The notes: a model not told the origin generated them from the letters alone. A stretch of 64,000 bases of DNA from Methylobacterium sp. DB0501 (GCF_011043735.1 NZ_JAAKGV010000002.1:124001-188000); one strand, 5' to 3'. Shown: positions 8,928 to 17,278, counted from the first letter of the stretch. Program-made: numbers and translations.

Positions 8928-10214
8928 GTGGTGATGGGGGTTCTCGTGCGCGGCCGGAGCTTGGGGATCCTCCTCGTCGCGATTGGGCTCGGCGCCTGCG
9001 CGGGCACGCCGAAGGGCGTGCTGGCGCCGGTCGCCGCGACGGTGCCGGGGGCGTCGAAGGTCGACATGCTGGTCGCGACCACCCGCAAGACCGCCGCCAA
9101 TCCGGGCGAGATGTATTCCGGCGACCGCGGGCCGGCCCTGTCCTACGCCGACATCACGGTCTCGATCCCGCCCGACGCGATCCGCCAGCCCGGCACGGTG
9201 CAGTGGCCCAAGGAGCTGCCCGGCAATCCCGCCACCGACTTCGTGACCCTCAAGGCCGAGACCCTGGAGCGGCCCGAGGCGGCCGCGCGCCTGCGCCGCA
9301 GCGCGGCGCGCACCGGCAAGCGCAACGTGCTGGTCTTCGTCCACGGCTTCAACAACCGCTTCGAGGACGCGGTCTACCGCTTCGCCCAGATCGTGCACGA
9401 CACGAGGGCCGACGTGGTCCCGGTGCTGTTCACCTGGCCGTCCCGCGGCAGCGTGCTCGCCTACGGCTACGACCGCGAGAGCACCAACTACTCGCGCAAC
9501 GCGCTGGAGGGCGTGCTGCGCCGCCTCGCCCAGAACCCGGAGGTCGGCGAGATCACGGTGCTCGCCCACTCGATGGGCAACTGGCTCGTGCTCGAATCCT
9601 TGCGCCAGATGGCGATCCGCGACGGGAAGGTCGCGCCGAAGATCCGGGACGTGGTGCTGGCCGCGCCCGACGTCGACGTCGACCTCGCCCGCGAGGCGTT
9701 TCGCGACATGGGCCCGGGCCGGCCCCGGCTCAGCCTGTTCGTCTCCCAGGACGACAACGCGCTCGCGGTCTCGCGCCTGGTCTGGGGCAGTTCCGGCGCG
9801 CGGCTCGGCGCCATCGACCCCTCGACCGAGCCCTATCGCAGCGAGCTCGCCCGCGAGAACATCGCGGTCCTCAACCTGACCGCGATGAAGGGCGAGGATG
9901 CCCTCAACCACGGCAAGTTCGCCGGCAGCCCGCAGCTGGTGGCGCTGCTGGGCAACCGCCTGGCGCAGGGGCAGACCATCACCGATTCCCGCGTGGGCCT
10001 GTCCGATCGCATCGTCCAGATGACGGCGGGCGCCGCCGCCACCGTCGGCACCGCCGCCGGCCTCGCGGTCTCGGCCCCGGTCGCGGTGGTCGACGCCCAG
10101 AGCCGCGAGACCTACGGCGAGCACCTGCGCAACCTCGGCCAGGGCATCGGCGACACGGCGGAAGGGGCGGTGGATCTCGCCACCGCCCCGGCGCGGGCGC
10201 TCGGGGGGCGGTGA
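8928..10214 (+). CDS. Alpha/beta-hydrolase (DUF900-type) lipoprotein
   Basis: 428 residues. An N-terminal lipoprotein signal (SLGILLVAIGLGACAG, lipobox LGAC) implies anchoring in the envelope. The hydrolase core shows VLVFVHGFNNRFEDAVYRFA (oxyanion region) and the nucleophile elbow LAHSMGNWLV, with a later acidic residue in LAAPDVDVDLAREAF. DUF900 proteins are putative esterases or lipases of unknown substrate. A GGAGGGAG at 8913-8920 best fits a GTG at 8928; the ATG at 8934 is the alternative. The C-terminal 80 residues are Ala/Gly-rich with a weak hydrophobic stretch. Next gene on the strand is a TRAP binding protein 104 bp away, probably separate. Confidence 0.8.
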   Translation: MVMGVLVRGRSLGILLVAIGLGACAGTPKGVLAPVAATVPGASKVDMLVATTRKTAANPGEMYSGDRGPALSYADITVSIPPDAIRQPGTVQWPKELPGNPATDFVTLKAETLERPEAAARLRRSAARTGKRNVLVFVHGFNNRFEDAVYRFAQIVHDTRADVVPVLFTWPSRGSVLAYGYDRESTNYSRNALEGVLRRLAQNPEVGEITVLAHSMGNWLVLESLRQMAIRDGKVAPKIRDVVLAAPDVDVDLAREAFRDMGPGRPRLSLFVSQDDNALAVSRLVWGSSGARLGAIDPSTEPYRSELARENIAVLNLTAMKGEDALNHGKFAGSPQLVALLGNRLAQGQTITDSRVGLSDRIVQMTAGAAATVGTAAGLAVSAPVAVVDAQSRETYGEHLRNLGQGIGDTAEGAVDLATAPARALGGR

Positions 10215-10318
10215 GGGTGGTGGCCCCTCGCGGCGACTCGGCTTAAGCGGGGCGGACGAGATCCCGCCCTCCGGCGCCGCCGCGCCGGACCAGCCGGACA
10301 TCCGGGAGGCCCTGTACC

Positions 10319-11326
10319 ATGCACCACCCCACCCGCCGCACCCTGCTCGCCGGCGCCGCCGCCACGCTCCTTCCGGCGCCCGCCCTCCATGCGCAGAGCG
10401 GGGCGCTCCGGCTCAAATGCGGCGTCGTCACACCCGACAGCCATCCGGCGACGATCCGCCTGCGCGAGGCGGCCTACCGGGTGGCGAAGGAGACGAACGG
10501 CGCGGTCGAGGTCGCGGTGTTTCCCAACGGCCAGCTCGGCTCGGACACCGACATGCTGAGCCAGCTGCGCTCCGGTGCGCTGGAGATGTTCGCGCAATCC
10601 TCCTCGAACCTGGCGACGCTGGTGCCGCGGGCCTCGCTCATCAACATCGCCTTCGCGTGGAGCGGCTACGACAAGGTCTGGCCGGCGGTGGACGGCGAGC
10701 TCGGCGCCTACATCCGGGGCGAGATCGCCAAGGCCGGCCTCGTGCCGTTCGAGCGGATGTGGGACAACGGCTTCCGCCAGACCACGACCAGCACCCGCCC
10801 GATCAGGGGGCCGGCCGACTTCGAGGGCGTGAAGCTGCGGGTGCCGAACAGCGCGCTGTTCACCTCGGCCTTCCGGGCGCTCGGCGCCGCGCCGGTGGCG
10901 CTCAACTTCTCGGAGGCCTACTCGGCCCTGCAGACGAAGGTGGTGGACGGCCAGGAGAACCCGCTCGCCATCATCACCAGCTTCAAGCTCGCCGAGGTGC
11001 AGAAGTACCTCTCCTTCACCAACCACATCTGGGACGGATTCTGGCTGATGTCCGGGAACCGGACCTGGTCGCGCCTGCCCGAGGACGCCAAGGCGGTGCT
11101 GACCCGCCACTTCAACGCCGCCGCCCTCGACCAGCGGCAGGACATCGCCAGCCAGGGCGTGGCGATGCGGGACGCCCTGGGCAAGGCCGGCTTCGCGATC
11201 AACGACGCGCCCGCCGCCCCCTTCCAGGACAAGCTGCGAAGCGCCGGCTTCTACACCGAGTGGAAGGGCAAGTACGGGGCGGAGGCCTGGACCCATCTGG
11301 AGAAGTTCGCCGGGGCGGTGTCGTAG
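10319..11326 (+). CDS. TRAP transporter substrate-binding protein (DctP family), orphan
   Basis: A 335-residue periplasmic binding protein. The signal peptide HHPTRRTLLAGAAATLLPAP carries twin arginines, so Tat export is possible. Family hallmarks are the organic-acid-binding region FEGVKLRVPNSALFTSAFRA, which contains the conserved Arg for a carboxylate, and NFSEAYSALQTKVVDGQENP. No DctQ/DctM membrane subunits lie nearby, so it must pair with a transporter elsewhere. It is convergent with a D-tartrate dehydratase unit, and a C4-dicarboxylate ligand is a reasonable but untested guess. Confidence 0.88.
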   Translation: MHHPTRRTLLAGAAATLLPAPALHAQSGALRLKCGVVTPDSHPATIRLREAAYRVAKETNGAVEVAVFPNGQLGSDTDMLSQLRSGALEMFAQSSSNLATLVPRASLINIAFAWSGYDKVWPAVDGELGAYIRGEIAKAGLVPFERMWDNGFRQTTTSTRPIRGPADFEGVKLRVPNSALFTSAFRALGAAPVALNFSEAYSALQTKVVDGQENPLAIITSFKLAEVQKYLSFTNHIWDGFWLMSGNRTWSRLPEDAKAVLTRHFNAAALDQRQDIASQGVAMRDALGKAGFAINDAPAAPFQDKLRSAGFYTEWKGKYGAEAWTHLEKFAGAVS

Positions 11327-11332
11327 CTCCGG

Positions 11333-11818
11333 TCACTCGCCGGCGGGCCGCGCCGCGACATAGGCGGTCCGTCGGCCCGGCACGAAGCCCAGGGCCTCGT
11401 AGAAGGCGTGCACCCGCGGATCCGCGCGCCCGCTCTGCATCAGGACGTGGTGGCAGCCGCCCGCCCAGGCCCGGGCGAGCGCCGCCCGCACGACGGCCCG
11501 CCCGTGCCCGCGCCCCCGGGCTTCCGGATGGGTGACGACGTTCTCCAGGAAGCCGTGGGCGCGTCCCGCGCGCAGCAGGTTCGGCGCGGTGACGAGCATG
11601 CAGGTCGCCACGATCCTCCCGCCCTCGTCCGACACGAAGACGGCGACGCCCGGATGGGCCAGGGTCTCCCGCCAGAGCCGGTCGGCGACCGCGCCGGTCG
11701 CGGCGCGGCTGACCTCTGAGGCGGACAACAGCGCCAGCAGCGACGGCAGGTCGGGGAGGCGGGCGGGGCGGGCGACCGGCCCGCCGTCGTTCCCGGCCGG
11801 GCCGTCCCCCGGCCTCAC
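11333..11818 (-). CDS. GNAT family N-acetyltransferase
   Basis: 161 residues with a GNAT fold. The acetyl-CoA pyrophosphate loop reads ARGRGHGRAVVRAALARA, and the C-terminal strand/helix is YEALGFVPGRRTAY. Its start overlaps the stop of the tartrate dehydratase gene by 4 bp (ATGA), so the two are translationally coupled. The acceptor substrate cannot be told from sequence. Confidence 0.82.
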   Translation of the reverse strand: MRPGDGPAGNDGGPVARPARLPDLPSLLALLSASEVSRAATGAVADRLWRETLAHPGVAVFVSDEGGRIVATCMLVTAPNLLRAGRAHGFLENVVTHPEARGRGHGRAVVRAALARAWAGGCHHVLMQSGRADPRVHAFYEALGFVPGRRTAYVAARPAGE

Positions 11819-12984
11819 GCCCGCTCCAACGGCCGCATCACCGCGTAGAGCGCGGCCTTCGCCTCGAAGCCGATGCCGGGCACGTCCGGCATCGCGACCC
11901 GGCTGTCCTCGACCGGCACCGAATCGGCGAAGCCGCCGAAGGGGGCGAACACGTCCGGGTAGCTCTCGTTGCCGCCCAGCCCGAGGCCCACCGCGATGTT
12001 GAGGGCGAACTGGTGGCCGCCATGGGGCACGCAGCGGCGGGGCGACCAGCCGTGGGCGCGCAAGACGTCGAGGGTGCGCAGGTACTCGACGAGGCCGTAG
12101 GACAGGGCGGGGTCGAACTGCAGGATGTCGCGGTCCGGCCGCAAGCCGCCGTGACGGATCAGGTTGCGGGCATCCTGGTGCGAGAACAGGTTCTCGCCGG
12201 TGGCGAGCACGCCGTCATAGGTCGTCGCGAGGGCCGCATGCGCCAGGTAGTCGAGGGGATCGACCGGCTCCTCGTACCAGCGCAGGCCGTAGGGCGCGAT
12301 CGCCCGGCCGAAGCGGATCGCCTCCTCGAGGGTGAAGCGCCCGTTGACGTCGACGCAGAGGCGCGCGCCGTCGCCGCCGAGCACGGAGAGCACCGCCTCG
12401 ATCCGGGCGATGTCCTCCTCCAGCGGCACCAGCCCGACCTTCATCTTCACGGTGCTGTAGCCGCGGTCGAGATAGGAGCGCATCTCGTCCCGGAGCGCGC
12501 CGACCCCCTTGCCCGGGTAGTAGTAGCCGCCGGCGGCGTAGACCCAGGCGGTCGGGTCGGCGTCGCCGCCGCGGTAGCGGTCGGCGAGGAGCCGCCAGAG
12601 CGGCACCCCCTTCGCCTTGGCGAGGGCGTCCCACAGGGCCATGTCGAGGACGCCGACCGCCACCGAGCGCTCGCCGTGGCCGCCGGGCTTCTCGTTCTTC
12701 ATCATCGCCGCCCAGGCCCGGTGCGGGTCGAGCAGGCCGTCCTCGCCCTGGAGGTCCTCGGGCGCCGCGGCGAGCAGGCGCGGGATGAAGCGCTCGCGCA
12801 GGAGCCCCTGCGGCGCGTAGCGGCCGTTCGAGTTGAAGCCGAAGCCGACGACGGGACGGCCGTCGACGACGACGTCGGTCACCACCGCGACCACGCTCGC
12901 CGTCATGGCCGAGAAGTCGATCCAGGCGTTGGCGATGTCCGACTTGATCGGCGCGACGATGTCGCGGATGGCGGTGATGCGCAT
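11815..12984 (-). CDS. tarD: D(-)-tartrate dehydratase (enolase superfamily)
   Basis: A 389-residue enolase-superfamily dehydratase expected to convert D-tartrate to oxaloacetate using Mg2+. It agrees strongly, from memory, with the characterised Bradyrhizobium enzyme across NSNGRYAPQGLLRERF, NEKPGGHGERSVAVG, YAAGGYYYPGKGVGALRDEM and CVPHGGHQFALNIAVGLGLG. The KxK base region is VKMKVG; metal ligands are in VDVNGRF, YEEPVD and TGENLFSH; the second base is in PHGGHQ. The ATG at 12984 gives MRITAIRDIVAPI and is preceded by AGGGGATC. It is followed by a coupled GNAT gene. Substrate identity is by homology. Confidence 0.88.
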   Translation of the reverse strand: MRITAIRDIVAPIKSDIANAWIDFSAMTASVVAVVTDVVVDGRPVVGFGFNSNGRYAPQGLLRERFIPRLLAAAPEDLQGEDGLLDPHRAWAAMMKNEKPGGHGERSVAVGVLDMALWDALAKAKGVPLWRLLADRYRGGDADPTAWVYAAGGYYYPGKGVGALRDEMRSYLDRGYSTVKMKVGLVPLEEDIARIEAVLSVLGGDGARLCVDVNGRFTLEEAIRFGRAIAPYGLRWYEEPVDPLDYLAHAALATTYDGVLATGENLFSHQDARNLIRHGGLRPDRDILQFDPALSYGLVEYLRTLDVLRAHGWSPRRCVPHGGHQFALNIAVGLGLGGNESYPDVFAPFGGFADSVPVEDSRVAMPDVPGIGFEAKAALYAVMRPLERA

Positions 12985-13091
12985 GGGGGATCCCCTGACG
13001 AGCCTGATGCTCCGTCTCGTAGGGGCCCTGGCCGGCGCTGACAAATGCGCCGGATGCAGGGTGCCGGCGCCGGGACGTCAGCGACGCGGGA

Positions 13092-13403
13092 TCAACGGGC
13101 CGTGCCGTTCTTCTGCGAGCCGGGGCCGGTGCCGGGTGCACCGCTGCCGGTCGGGCCGTCGCGCTGCACGGACGGGCCCGGGCCCATGTTGCCGCCGCTC
13201 GACCCCTGCGAGCCCGTCGAGCCCATGCTGCCCGGGTTGTTGCCGCCGATGCCGGTGCCCGGCGGCTGGCTCGCCATGCCGGAGCCGGTATTGCCGCTCG
13301 ACGGCGGGGCGACGCCGGTGCCGTTGTTGATGCCCTGGGCGGCGGCGACGGTCGCGGTGCCCGCGACGAGCGCCAGGGCGAGGAGGGAGGTGCGGATCGG
13401 CAT
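13092..13403 (-). CDS. Small secreted Gly/Ser/Pro-rich protein
   Basis: About 103 residues. PIRTSLLALALVAGTATVAAAQG is an evident Sec signal peptide with an AxA site; the mature part is a low-complexity Gly/Ser/Pro/Asn chain (TGIGGNNPGSMGSTGSQGSS) with no Cys. The start at 13403 was chosen because the signal peptide begins there. A longer frame upstream is Arg-rich and unlike protein. Such disordered periplasmic peptides are common in Methylobacterium, and I cannot assign a role. Confidence 0.65.
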   Translation of the reverse strand: MPIRTSLLALALVAGTATVAAAQGINNGTGVAPPSSGNTGSGMASQPPGTGIGGNNPGSMGSTGSQGSSGGNMGPGPSVQRDGPTGSGAPGTGPGSQKNGTAR

Positions 13404-13740
13404 GGATCTGTCCGGTCGGGAGTCGGACCGGGGCAACGGCGCCACCGGGCCGGCGTTCCCCTCGCGCCGCTGCGGCTCCTTGGTCCCTTGGACTCCTTGG
13501 CCCCTGCGCCGCCGACACCCTGCGACGGACCGGCCGCAGACCGACGGAGGATGCAGGCCGGCGGATGAAATCCTTGGCAATCCGTCCGCCCCGCATGCAG
13601 ACTGGCCGGCCTGTCGTCCCGCCGGTGTCGTCCGGCTGTCATGGGGCGGCGGTTATGGCCACCCGCCAGAAGGTGGCGCGGATCTTGAAAGGGAGCGCAC
13701 GGGGTCCGGTCCCGGCCCGTCCTCGTGCGAAGGAGTCGTC
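13404..13740. other. Divergent intergenic region, no gene seen
   Basis: 337 bp between two small divergent genes. Frames across it are Arg/Pro-rich and inconsistent. It presumably holds both promoters, but no motif is clear. The last bases hold the AGGAG ribosome-binding site of the 13741 gene. Confidence 0.45.
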
Positions 13741-13848
13741 ATGCAGGTCTTCCTGGTCGCCCTCGGGCTCATCGTCGTCCTGGTCGCCGTCGGCGTGTTC
13801 GGTCGTCACCCCGACCACCGCGAGCTGCCGGACACCCATCGGCGCTGA
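13741..13848 (+). CDS. Tiny single-span membrane protein, 35 aa
   Basis: Starts with ATG six bases after a clear AAGGAG. The first 20 residues, QVFLVALGLIVVLVAVGVFG, form one transmembrane helix, followed by a short charged tail (RHPDHRELPDTHRR). The strong ribosome-binding site and protein-like composition support a real gene despite its size. The role is unknown. It is followed 105 bp later by a small secreted protein. Confidence 0.6.
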   Translation: MQVFLVALGLIVVLVAVGVFGRHPDHRELPDTHRR

Positions 13849-13953
13849 GGAGGCCGGGCGCGGCGCAACGGCCGCCCTCCTGCCGCGTTGGACCTGCGGA
13901 CGGCCCCGCCTCGGGCCGATCACGGATCGTCCTGCCTGCGACAGGAGCCCATC

Positions 13954-14241
13954 ATGCCCGCATCGCGTTCGCTCACCCGTGCGCTCCTCCTCGGTGCGCT
14001 CGCTTCCACCGGCGGCCTCGCCCAGATCCAGGCGCAGGCTCAGACCCTTCCCGACCAGACCGGGACCGGGGGCGGACCGCGCTCGACCATCACGGCGCCC
14101 AACACCAGCTCGGTCGGCCAGGTCATGCCGCATCCCGGCCGGACCGACGAGCGACTGGAGCGTCGCATCGACGACCGCACCCGCGAGGAGCGCGTCGACG
14201 ACCGGATCGACAGCGGCATCTGCGCCGGCTGCGGCCGCTGA
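13954..14241 (+). CDS. Small secreted protein with Arg/Asp-rich C-terminus
   Basis: 95 residues. ASRSLTRALLLGALASTGG followed by LAQIQAQAQ is a signal peptide. The mature chain ends in a highly charged stretch (RLERRIDDRTREERVDDRID) and a CAGC pair three residues before the end. ATG 13954 is preceded by AGGAG at good spacing. It is convergent with the ECF sigma gene, whose stop is 3 bp away. Family not recognised. The CAGC pair could bind metal or form a disulfide, which is speculation. Confidence 0.65.
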   Translation: MPASRSLTRALLLGALASTGGLAQIQAQAQTLPDQTGTGGGPRSTITAPNTSSVGQVMPHPGRTDERLERRIDDRTREERVDDRIDSGICAGCGR

Positions 14242-14244
14242 GCC

Positions 14245-14919
14245 TCAGCCCAGCATCTCCGCCAGCCGCGCCCGGGCGCGGTTGATCCGGCTCTTCACGG
14301 TGCCGACCCGGCACTCCATCGCCGTCGCGATGTCCTCGTAGGAGAGGTCGTGGACGGCCGAGAGCAGCAGCGCCTCGCGCTGGTCCGGCACCAGGCGGTC
14401 GAGCGCGGCCTGCACGTCGCGCAGGTCGAGCGTGCCGTCCTGGGCCGGCAGGGAGATCAGGCTCGCGGCGAACATCCCGTCGGGGTCGCCGACCTCGCGC
14501 CCCCGCTTCTGGTACTCGGAATAGAAGCTGTTGCGCAGGATGGTGTAGAGCCAGGCCGAGAGATGGGTGCCGGGCGCGAACCGGTCCTGCGCCGCCCAGG
14601 CCTTCAGCAGGGTCTCCTGGACCAGGTCGTCGGCGCGGGCGTGGTTGTTGCACAGGGTCAGGGCCCGGCGGCGCAGCCGCGGCACCGCCTCCAGCAGGTC
14701 GCGGCGGAAGGCCTCCGCCGGCGCGGCGTCGAGGCCGGCGAGCGCCGCGACGAGGCGGGCGGCCAGCTCTTCCAGTCTTGCGCAGGACGGCGGCGCCGCG
14801 TCGTCGTAGGCGGCGCGCAGGGTCGCGCCGAGATGGGCCTGGAGGCCGGCGGGCAGGCCCGGTGCCTCGGCGCGCTCCGGGTCGGCCGATTCCGGGTCTT
14901 TCGTGGTCAGCGACGGCAT
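14245..14919 (-). CDS. EcfG-type ECF sigma factor with NepR-like N-terminus
   Basis: A 224-residue RNA polymerase sigma factor of the general stress response class. Region 2 (about 72-140) carries RADDLVQETLLKAW, FAPGTHLSAWLYTILRNSFY and SEYQKRGRE; region 4 (about 155-215) carries DQREALLLSAVHDLSYEDIA and GTVKSRINRARARL. Ordinary EcfG proteins start near region 2. Here about 70 extra residues include LQAHLGATLRAAYDDAAPP and RLEELAARL (about 26-57), which resembles the anti-sigma factor NepR. The protein may therefore carry its own anti-sigma element. No phyR, nepR or sensor kinase gene is adjacent. The start at 14919 is the first ATG and includes the extension in frame. Confidence 0.88.
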   Translation of the reverse strand: MPSLTTKDPESADPERAEAPGLPAGLQAHLGATLRAAYDDAAPPSCARLEELAARLVAALAGLDAAPAEAFRRDLLEAVPRLRRRALTLCNNHARADDLVQETLLKAWAAQDRFAPGTHLSAWLYTILRNSFYSEYQKRGREVGDPDGMFAASLISLPAQDGTLDLRDVQAALDRLVPDQREALLLSAVHDLSYEDIATAMECRVGTVKSRINRARARLAEMLG

Positions 14920-14961
14920 CGCGCGGTCTCCGGTGACCGGCGCTTAAGGCACGTTGGGACG

Positions 14962-14977
14962 TACCGTTACAATGGTA
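14962..14977. promoter_or_regulatory. Small inverted repeat upstream of the sigma gene
   Basis: TACC and GGTA half-sites flank an 8-bp AT-richer spacer 43-58 bp upstream of the sigma-factor start. It is the only symmetric element in this promoter region. A clear EcfG-type GGAAC...CGTT promoter was not found. Confidence 0.25.
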
Positions 14978-15054
14978 TCGGCGTACTAGTTCTTACAGCT
15001 TGGCCGGTTCTCGTGTCCGGTCCTTTCGGTCGGGATGCCGCCGGAGGCGGGCGC

Positions 15055-15810
15055 TTACGACGGCGGGACCGTGCCCGGCAGCCAGCGCCCGCGCATGTGC
15101 CGTTCCGTCGCCTGGCGCAGCCTCTCCGCGTAGCCGGGCAGTTCGGGGCCGATCAGCGGCAGGTCGAGCGCGGCGATGGTGGCCTGGATCCCGTCCTCGT
15201 CGAGGGCGCGCCCCGCCGCCACGGCGTGGCGGGCGATCTCGAGTTCCTGGCCCCAGAAATAGACGCGTCCGGCCCCCACGTTCGCCTGCATGGCGCGCAC
15301 CTCCTCGACGCGGCCGTCGGAGACCAGCGGCAGCCAGATGTCCGGCATCAGCAGGTCGACCGGCCCGTCCGGCCGCCAGGCATGGGCGTCGCCCTCGATG
15401 ACGCGCAGCTTGTCCCGCGCCTCCGGCGGCAGCTGGGCGGCGAGATCGAGCTCGCGGTGCAGCGCGATCACCTCGGGATCGCGCTCGACCACGGTGACGG
15501 CGGTGACCTCGGGCCGCAGGGCGCTCGCCACCGCCGACCAGCCCATGCCGAGGCCGAAGACGACGACGTGGCCGCGGGCCAGCCGCACGCCGATCTCCTG
15601 GCTCTCGAGTTCCATCGGCGTCGTCGACATCCAGGTGTCGCCGCCGCGCATCAAGGCGGTGAAGCTCTCCACCAGCATCGGCGGGCTCCAGTAGCCCTGG
15701 CAGAGCAGGTTCCGGCCGTGATGCACCGTCCAGGTGCCGGAGTGCAGCGGCCGGTAGACCGGGAGGAACAGGTCGTAGGCGAAGACGGGCAGATCCGGTG
15801 GGGGCGTCAT
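15055..15810 (-). CDS. SAM-dependent methyltransferase-like protein (spermidine-synthase fold)
   Basis: 251 residues. A Rossmann-type SAM motif VVVFGLGMGWSAVAS is followed by the acidic-loop strand VTVVERDPEVIALHREL and then DLLMPDIWLPL, which resembles the layout of the spermidine synthase/methyltransferase superfamily. No signal or membrane span. The ATG at 15810 is preceded by GGAGA at good spacing. The substrate is unknown, and it could be a non-catalytic SAM-binding protein. It lies downstream of an MFS carrier on the same strand. Confidence 0.6.
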   Translation of the reverse strand: MTPPPDLPVFAYDLFLPVYRPLHSGTWTVHHGRNLLCQGYWSPPMLVESFTALMRGGDTWMSTTPMELESQEIGVRLARGHVVVFGLGMGWSAVASALRPEVTAVTVVERDPEVIALHRELDLAAQLPPEARDKLRVIEGDAHAWRPDGPVDLLMPDIWLPLVSDGRVEEVRAMQANVGAGRVYFWGQELEIARHAVAAGRALDEDGIQATIAALDLPLIGPELPGYAERLRQATERHMRGRWLPGTVPPS

Positions 15811-15908
15811 CGTGGTCTCCTCGCCGTCCGTGCGCGGCCGGTGGGGGTTCGCGGCCCGCAGATGGATCCGATTCCCCGACCTGACGCAAGGTGACGCGGC
15901 CCCGCCAC

Positions 15909-15943
15909 GGTACCGTCCGATCGCGACACGATCGAACGGTGCC
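15909..15943. promoter_or_regulatory. Long palindrome upstream of the methyltransferase-like gene
   Basis: Two 15-bp arms, GGTACCGTCCGATCG and CGATCGAACGGTGCC, separated by CGACA, match at 13 of 15 positions. It sits about 100 bp upstream of the 15810 start and looks like an operator for a dimeric regulator, or an RNA hairpin in the leader. Confidence 0.4.
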
Positions 15944-16007
15944 CCCGGGTCCTCGATGCTGCGCCATTTTCTGCGACGGGCCGGCATCCGGTGCGGCGGA
16001 GCACGCC

Positions 16008-17162
16008 CTACCGGCCCCTCAGGCCCGGCACCAGCGGCAGGGCCGCCGCGCAGGCCGCCGCCATCACCCAGAACGCCCCCGCCCCGAGATGCTCGTAGAG
16101 CGGGCCGGCGGCGAGCGTCGCGAGCGTGGTGGCGACCCCGAGGCCGAGGGTGCCGTAGAGGGTCTGGGCCGTCGCCGCGAGGCTGGGCGGCACCGTCCGC
16201 CCGAGGATCCGCATCGCCGCGAGGTGCAGGAGCGCGAAGGTCAGCCCGTGCAGGGCCTGGATGCCGGCGAGGGCCGGCAGGGCGATGGTCAGCGCCGCCA
16301 CCGACCATCGCAGGACGCCCGCGCCCGCCGCCAGCGCGAGGGCGCCGGCGGGCCCGATCCGTGCGAGGAGCGGCGGACCGACGACGAGAAAGACCAGCAC
16401 CTCCGCCGCCACCGCCTCGGCCCAGAGCAGGCTCGCGAGGGTGGCGCTCAGGCCCGCCTCGCGCCAGCGGATCACCGCGAAGGCGTCGTGCACCGCGTGG
16501 CTGCCGATCACCAGGGCGGCGACCGCGACGAGGCGCAGGAACGGGCCCGATCGCAGCCGGTCCCAGGCGCCTGCGGCAACCGGCGTCCCGGCGGCGCCCG
16601 GCGTTGCGGCAACCGTCGCCGGCAGCCGGAGGCTCGCCCCCGCCAGCGCCGCGAAGGCGAGGGCGCCCGCCACCGGCAGGGCCGAGAGGCCGAGGAGGAC
16701 CACGACCTGACCGGCCGCCAGGGTGCCGGCGATGAAGGCCGCCGAGCCGGCGCCGCGCACGGTGCCGTAGGCGAACCGGGAGGCTGCCGCCGCCGGCAGT
16801 GCCAGGGCGTCGGCGAGCGGCGCCAGCGGGGCCGTGGCGGCGGCGTGGGCGAGGCCCGCGAGCATCAGCCCGGCGAGGCCGTGGCCGGCGAGGTAGAGGA
16901 GGGCGCTCACGCCCGAGAGGGCGGCGCAGACCGCGAGCACGCCCCGGCCGGCGGCGAGCCGGTCGGCGATGCGGCCCGCGAGCGGCCCGGCGGCGAGGCG
17001 GATGCCGGTGCCGGCGGCGAGCACCAGGCCGACCTCGGTGGGCGACAGCCCGCGCTCGCCGAGGAGCGCGGGCAGGAACGGCGTGGTCAGGCCGTAACCG
17101 GCATAGAGCGCGGCGTAGACGAGGAGGAAGCGCGGCAGCGCCGCGCCGCGCCCGGACGTCAG
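16008..17162 (-). CDS. MFS transporter, HcaT/MFS_1-like, non-canonical start
   Basis: About 384 residues, around 12 hydrophobic segments, inner membrane. The N-terminal helix LPRFLLVYAALYAGYGLTT plus LPALLGERGLSPTEVGLVLA resembles the 3-phenylpropionate/nucleoside MFS branch, which is usually about 380 residues. The first in-frame ATG/GTG/TTG is the GTG at 17024, which would delete the first helix and loop. The conserved N-terminus continues in frame to about 17135 and the frame stays open beyond. A CTG at 17162 overlapping the stop of the preceding small gene (CTGA) is my best guess for the start. The substrate is unknown. Exact start uncertain; family fairly sure. Confidence 0.7.
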   Translation of the reverse strand: MTSGRGAALPRFLLVYAALYAGYGLTTPFLPALLGERGLSPTEVGLVLAAGTGIRLAAGPLAGRIADRLAAGRGVLAVCAALSGVSALLYLAGHGLAGLMLAGLAHAAATAPLAPLADALALPAAAASRFAYGTVRGAGSAAFIAGTLAAGQVVVLLGLSALPVAGALAFAALAGASLRLPATVAATPGAAGTPVAAGAWDRLRSGPFLRLVAVAALVIGSHAVHDAFAVIRWREAGLSATLASLLWAEAVAAEVLVFLVVGPPLLARIGPAGALALAAGAGVLRWSVAALTIALPALAGIQALHGLTFALLHLAAMRILGRTVPPSLAATAQTLYGTLGLGVATTLATLAAGPLYEHLGAGAFWVMAAACAAALPLVPGLRGR

Positions 17163-17278
17163 AGCAGGCCGGCGCCGTGCGGGTGGTCCCGCTGCGGCTC
17201 GACCGCCACGATGGCCCCGAGGCCGAGGATGAGGGCGCCGGCGGCGCAGAAGGCGAGGGAGAGGGCTGCGATGATCAT
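17159..17278 (-). CDS. Tiny single-span membrane protein, 39 aa
   Basis: A probable membrane peptide: IIAALSLAFCAAGALILGLG is one transmembrane segment, followed by a short polar tail containing QRDHPHG. Its stop overlaps the inferred start of the MFS carrier, so the two may be coupled. No strong ribosome-binding site was identified, so this is a tentative gene. Confidence 0.45.
   Translation of the reverse strand: MIIAALSLAFCAAGALILGLGAIVAVEPQRDHPHGAGLL

Noticed and set aside
14920..15000. An EcfG-type promoter (GGAAC...CGTT) upstream of the sigma-factor gene
   Set aside because: Only partial matches (AGAAC, with no CGTT at the required spacing) were found.
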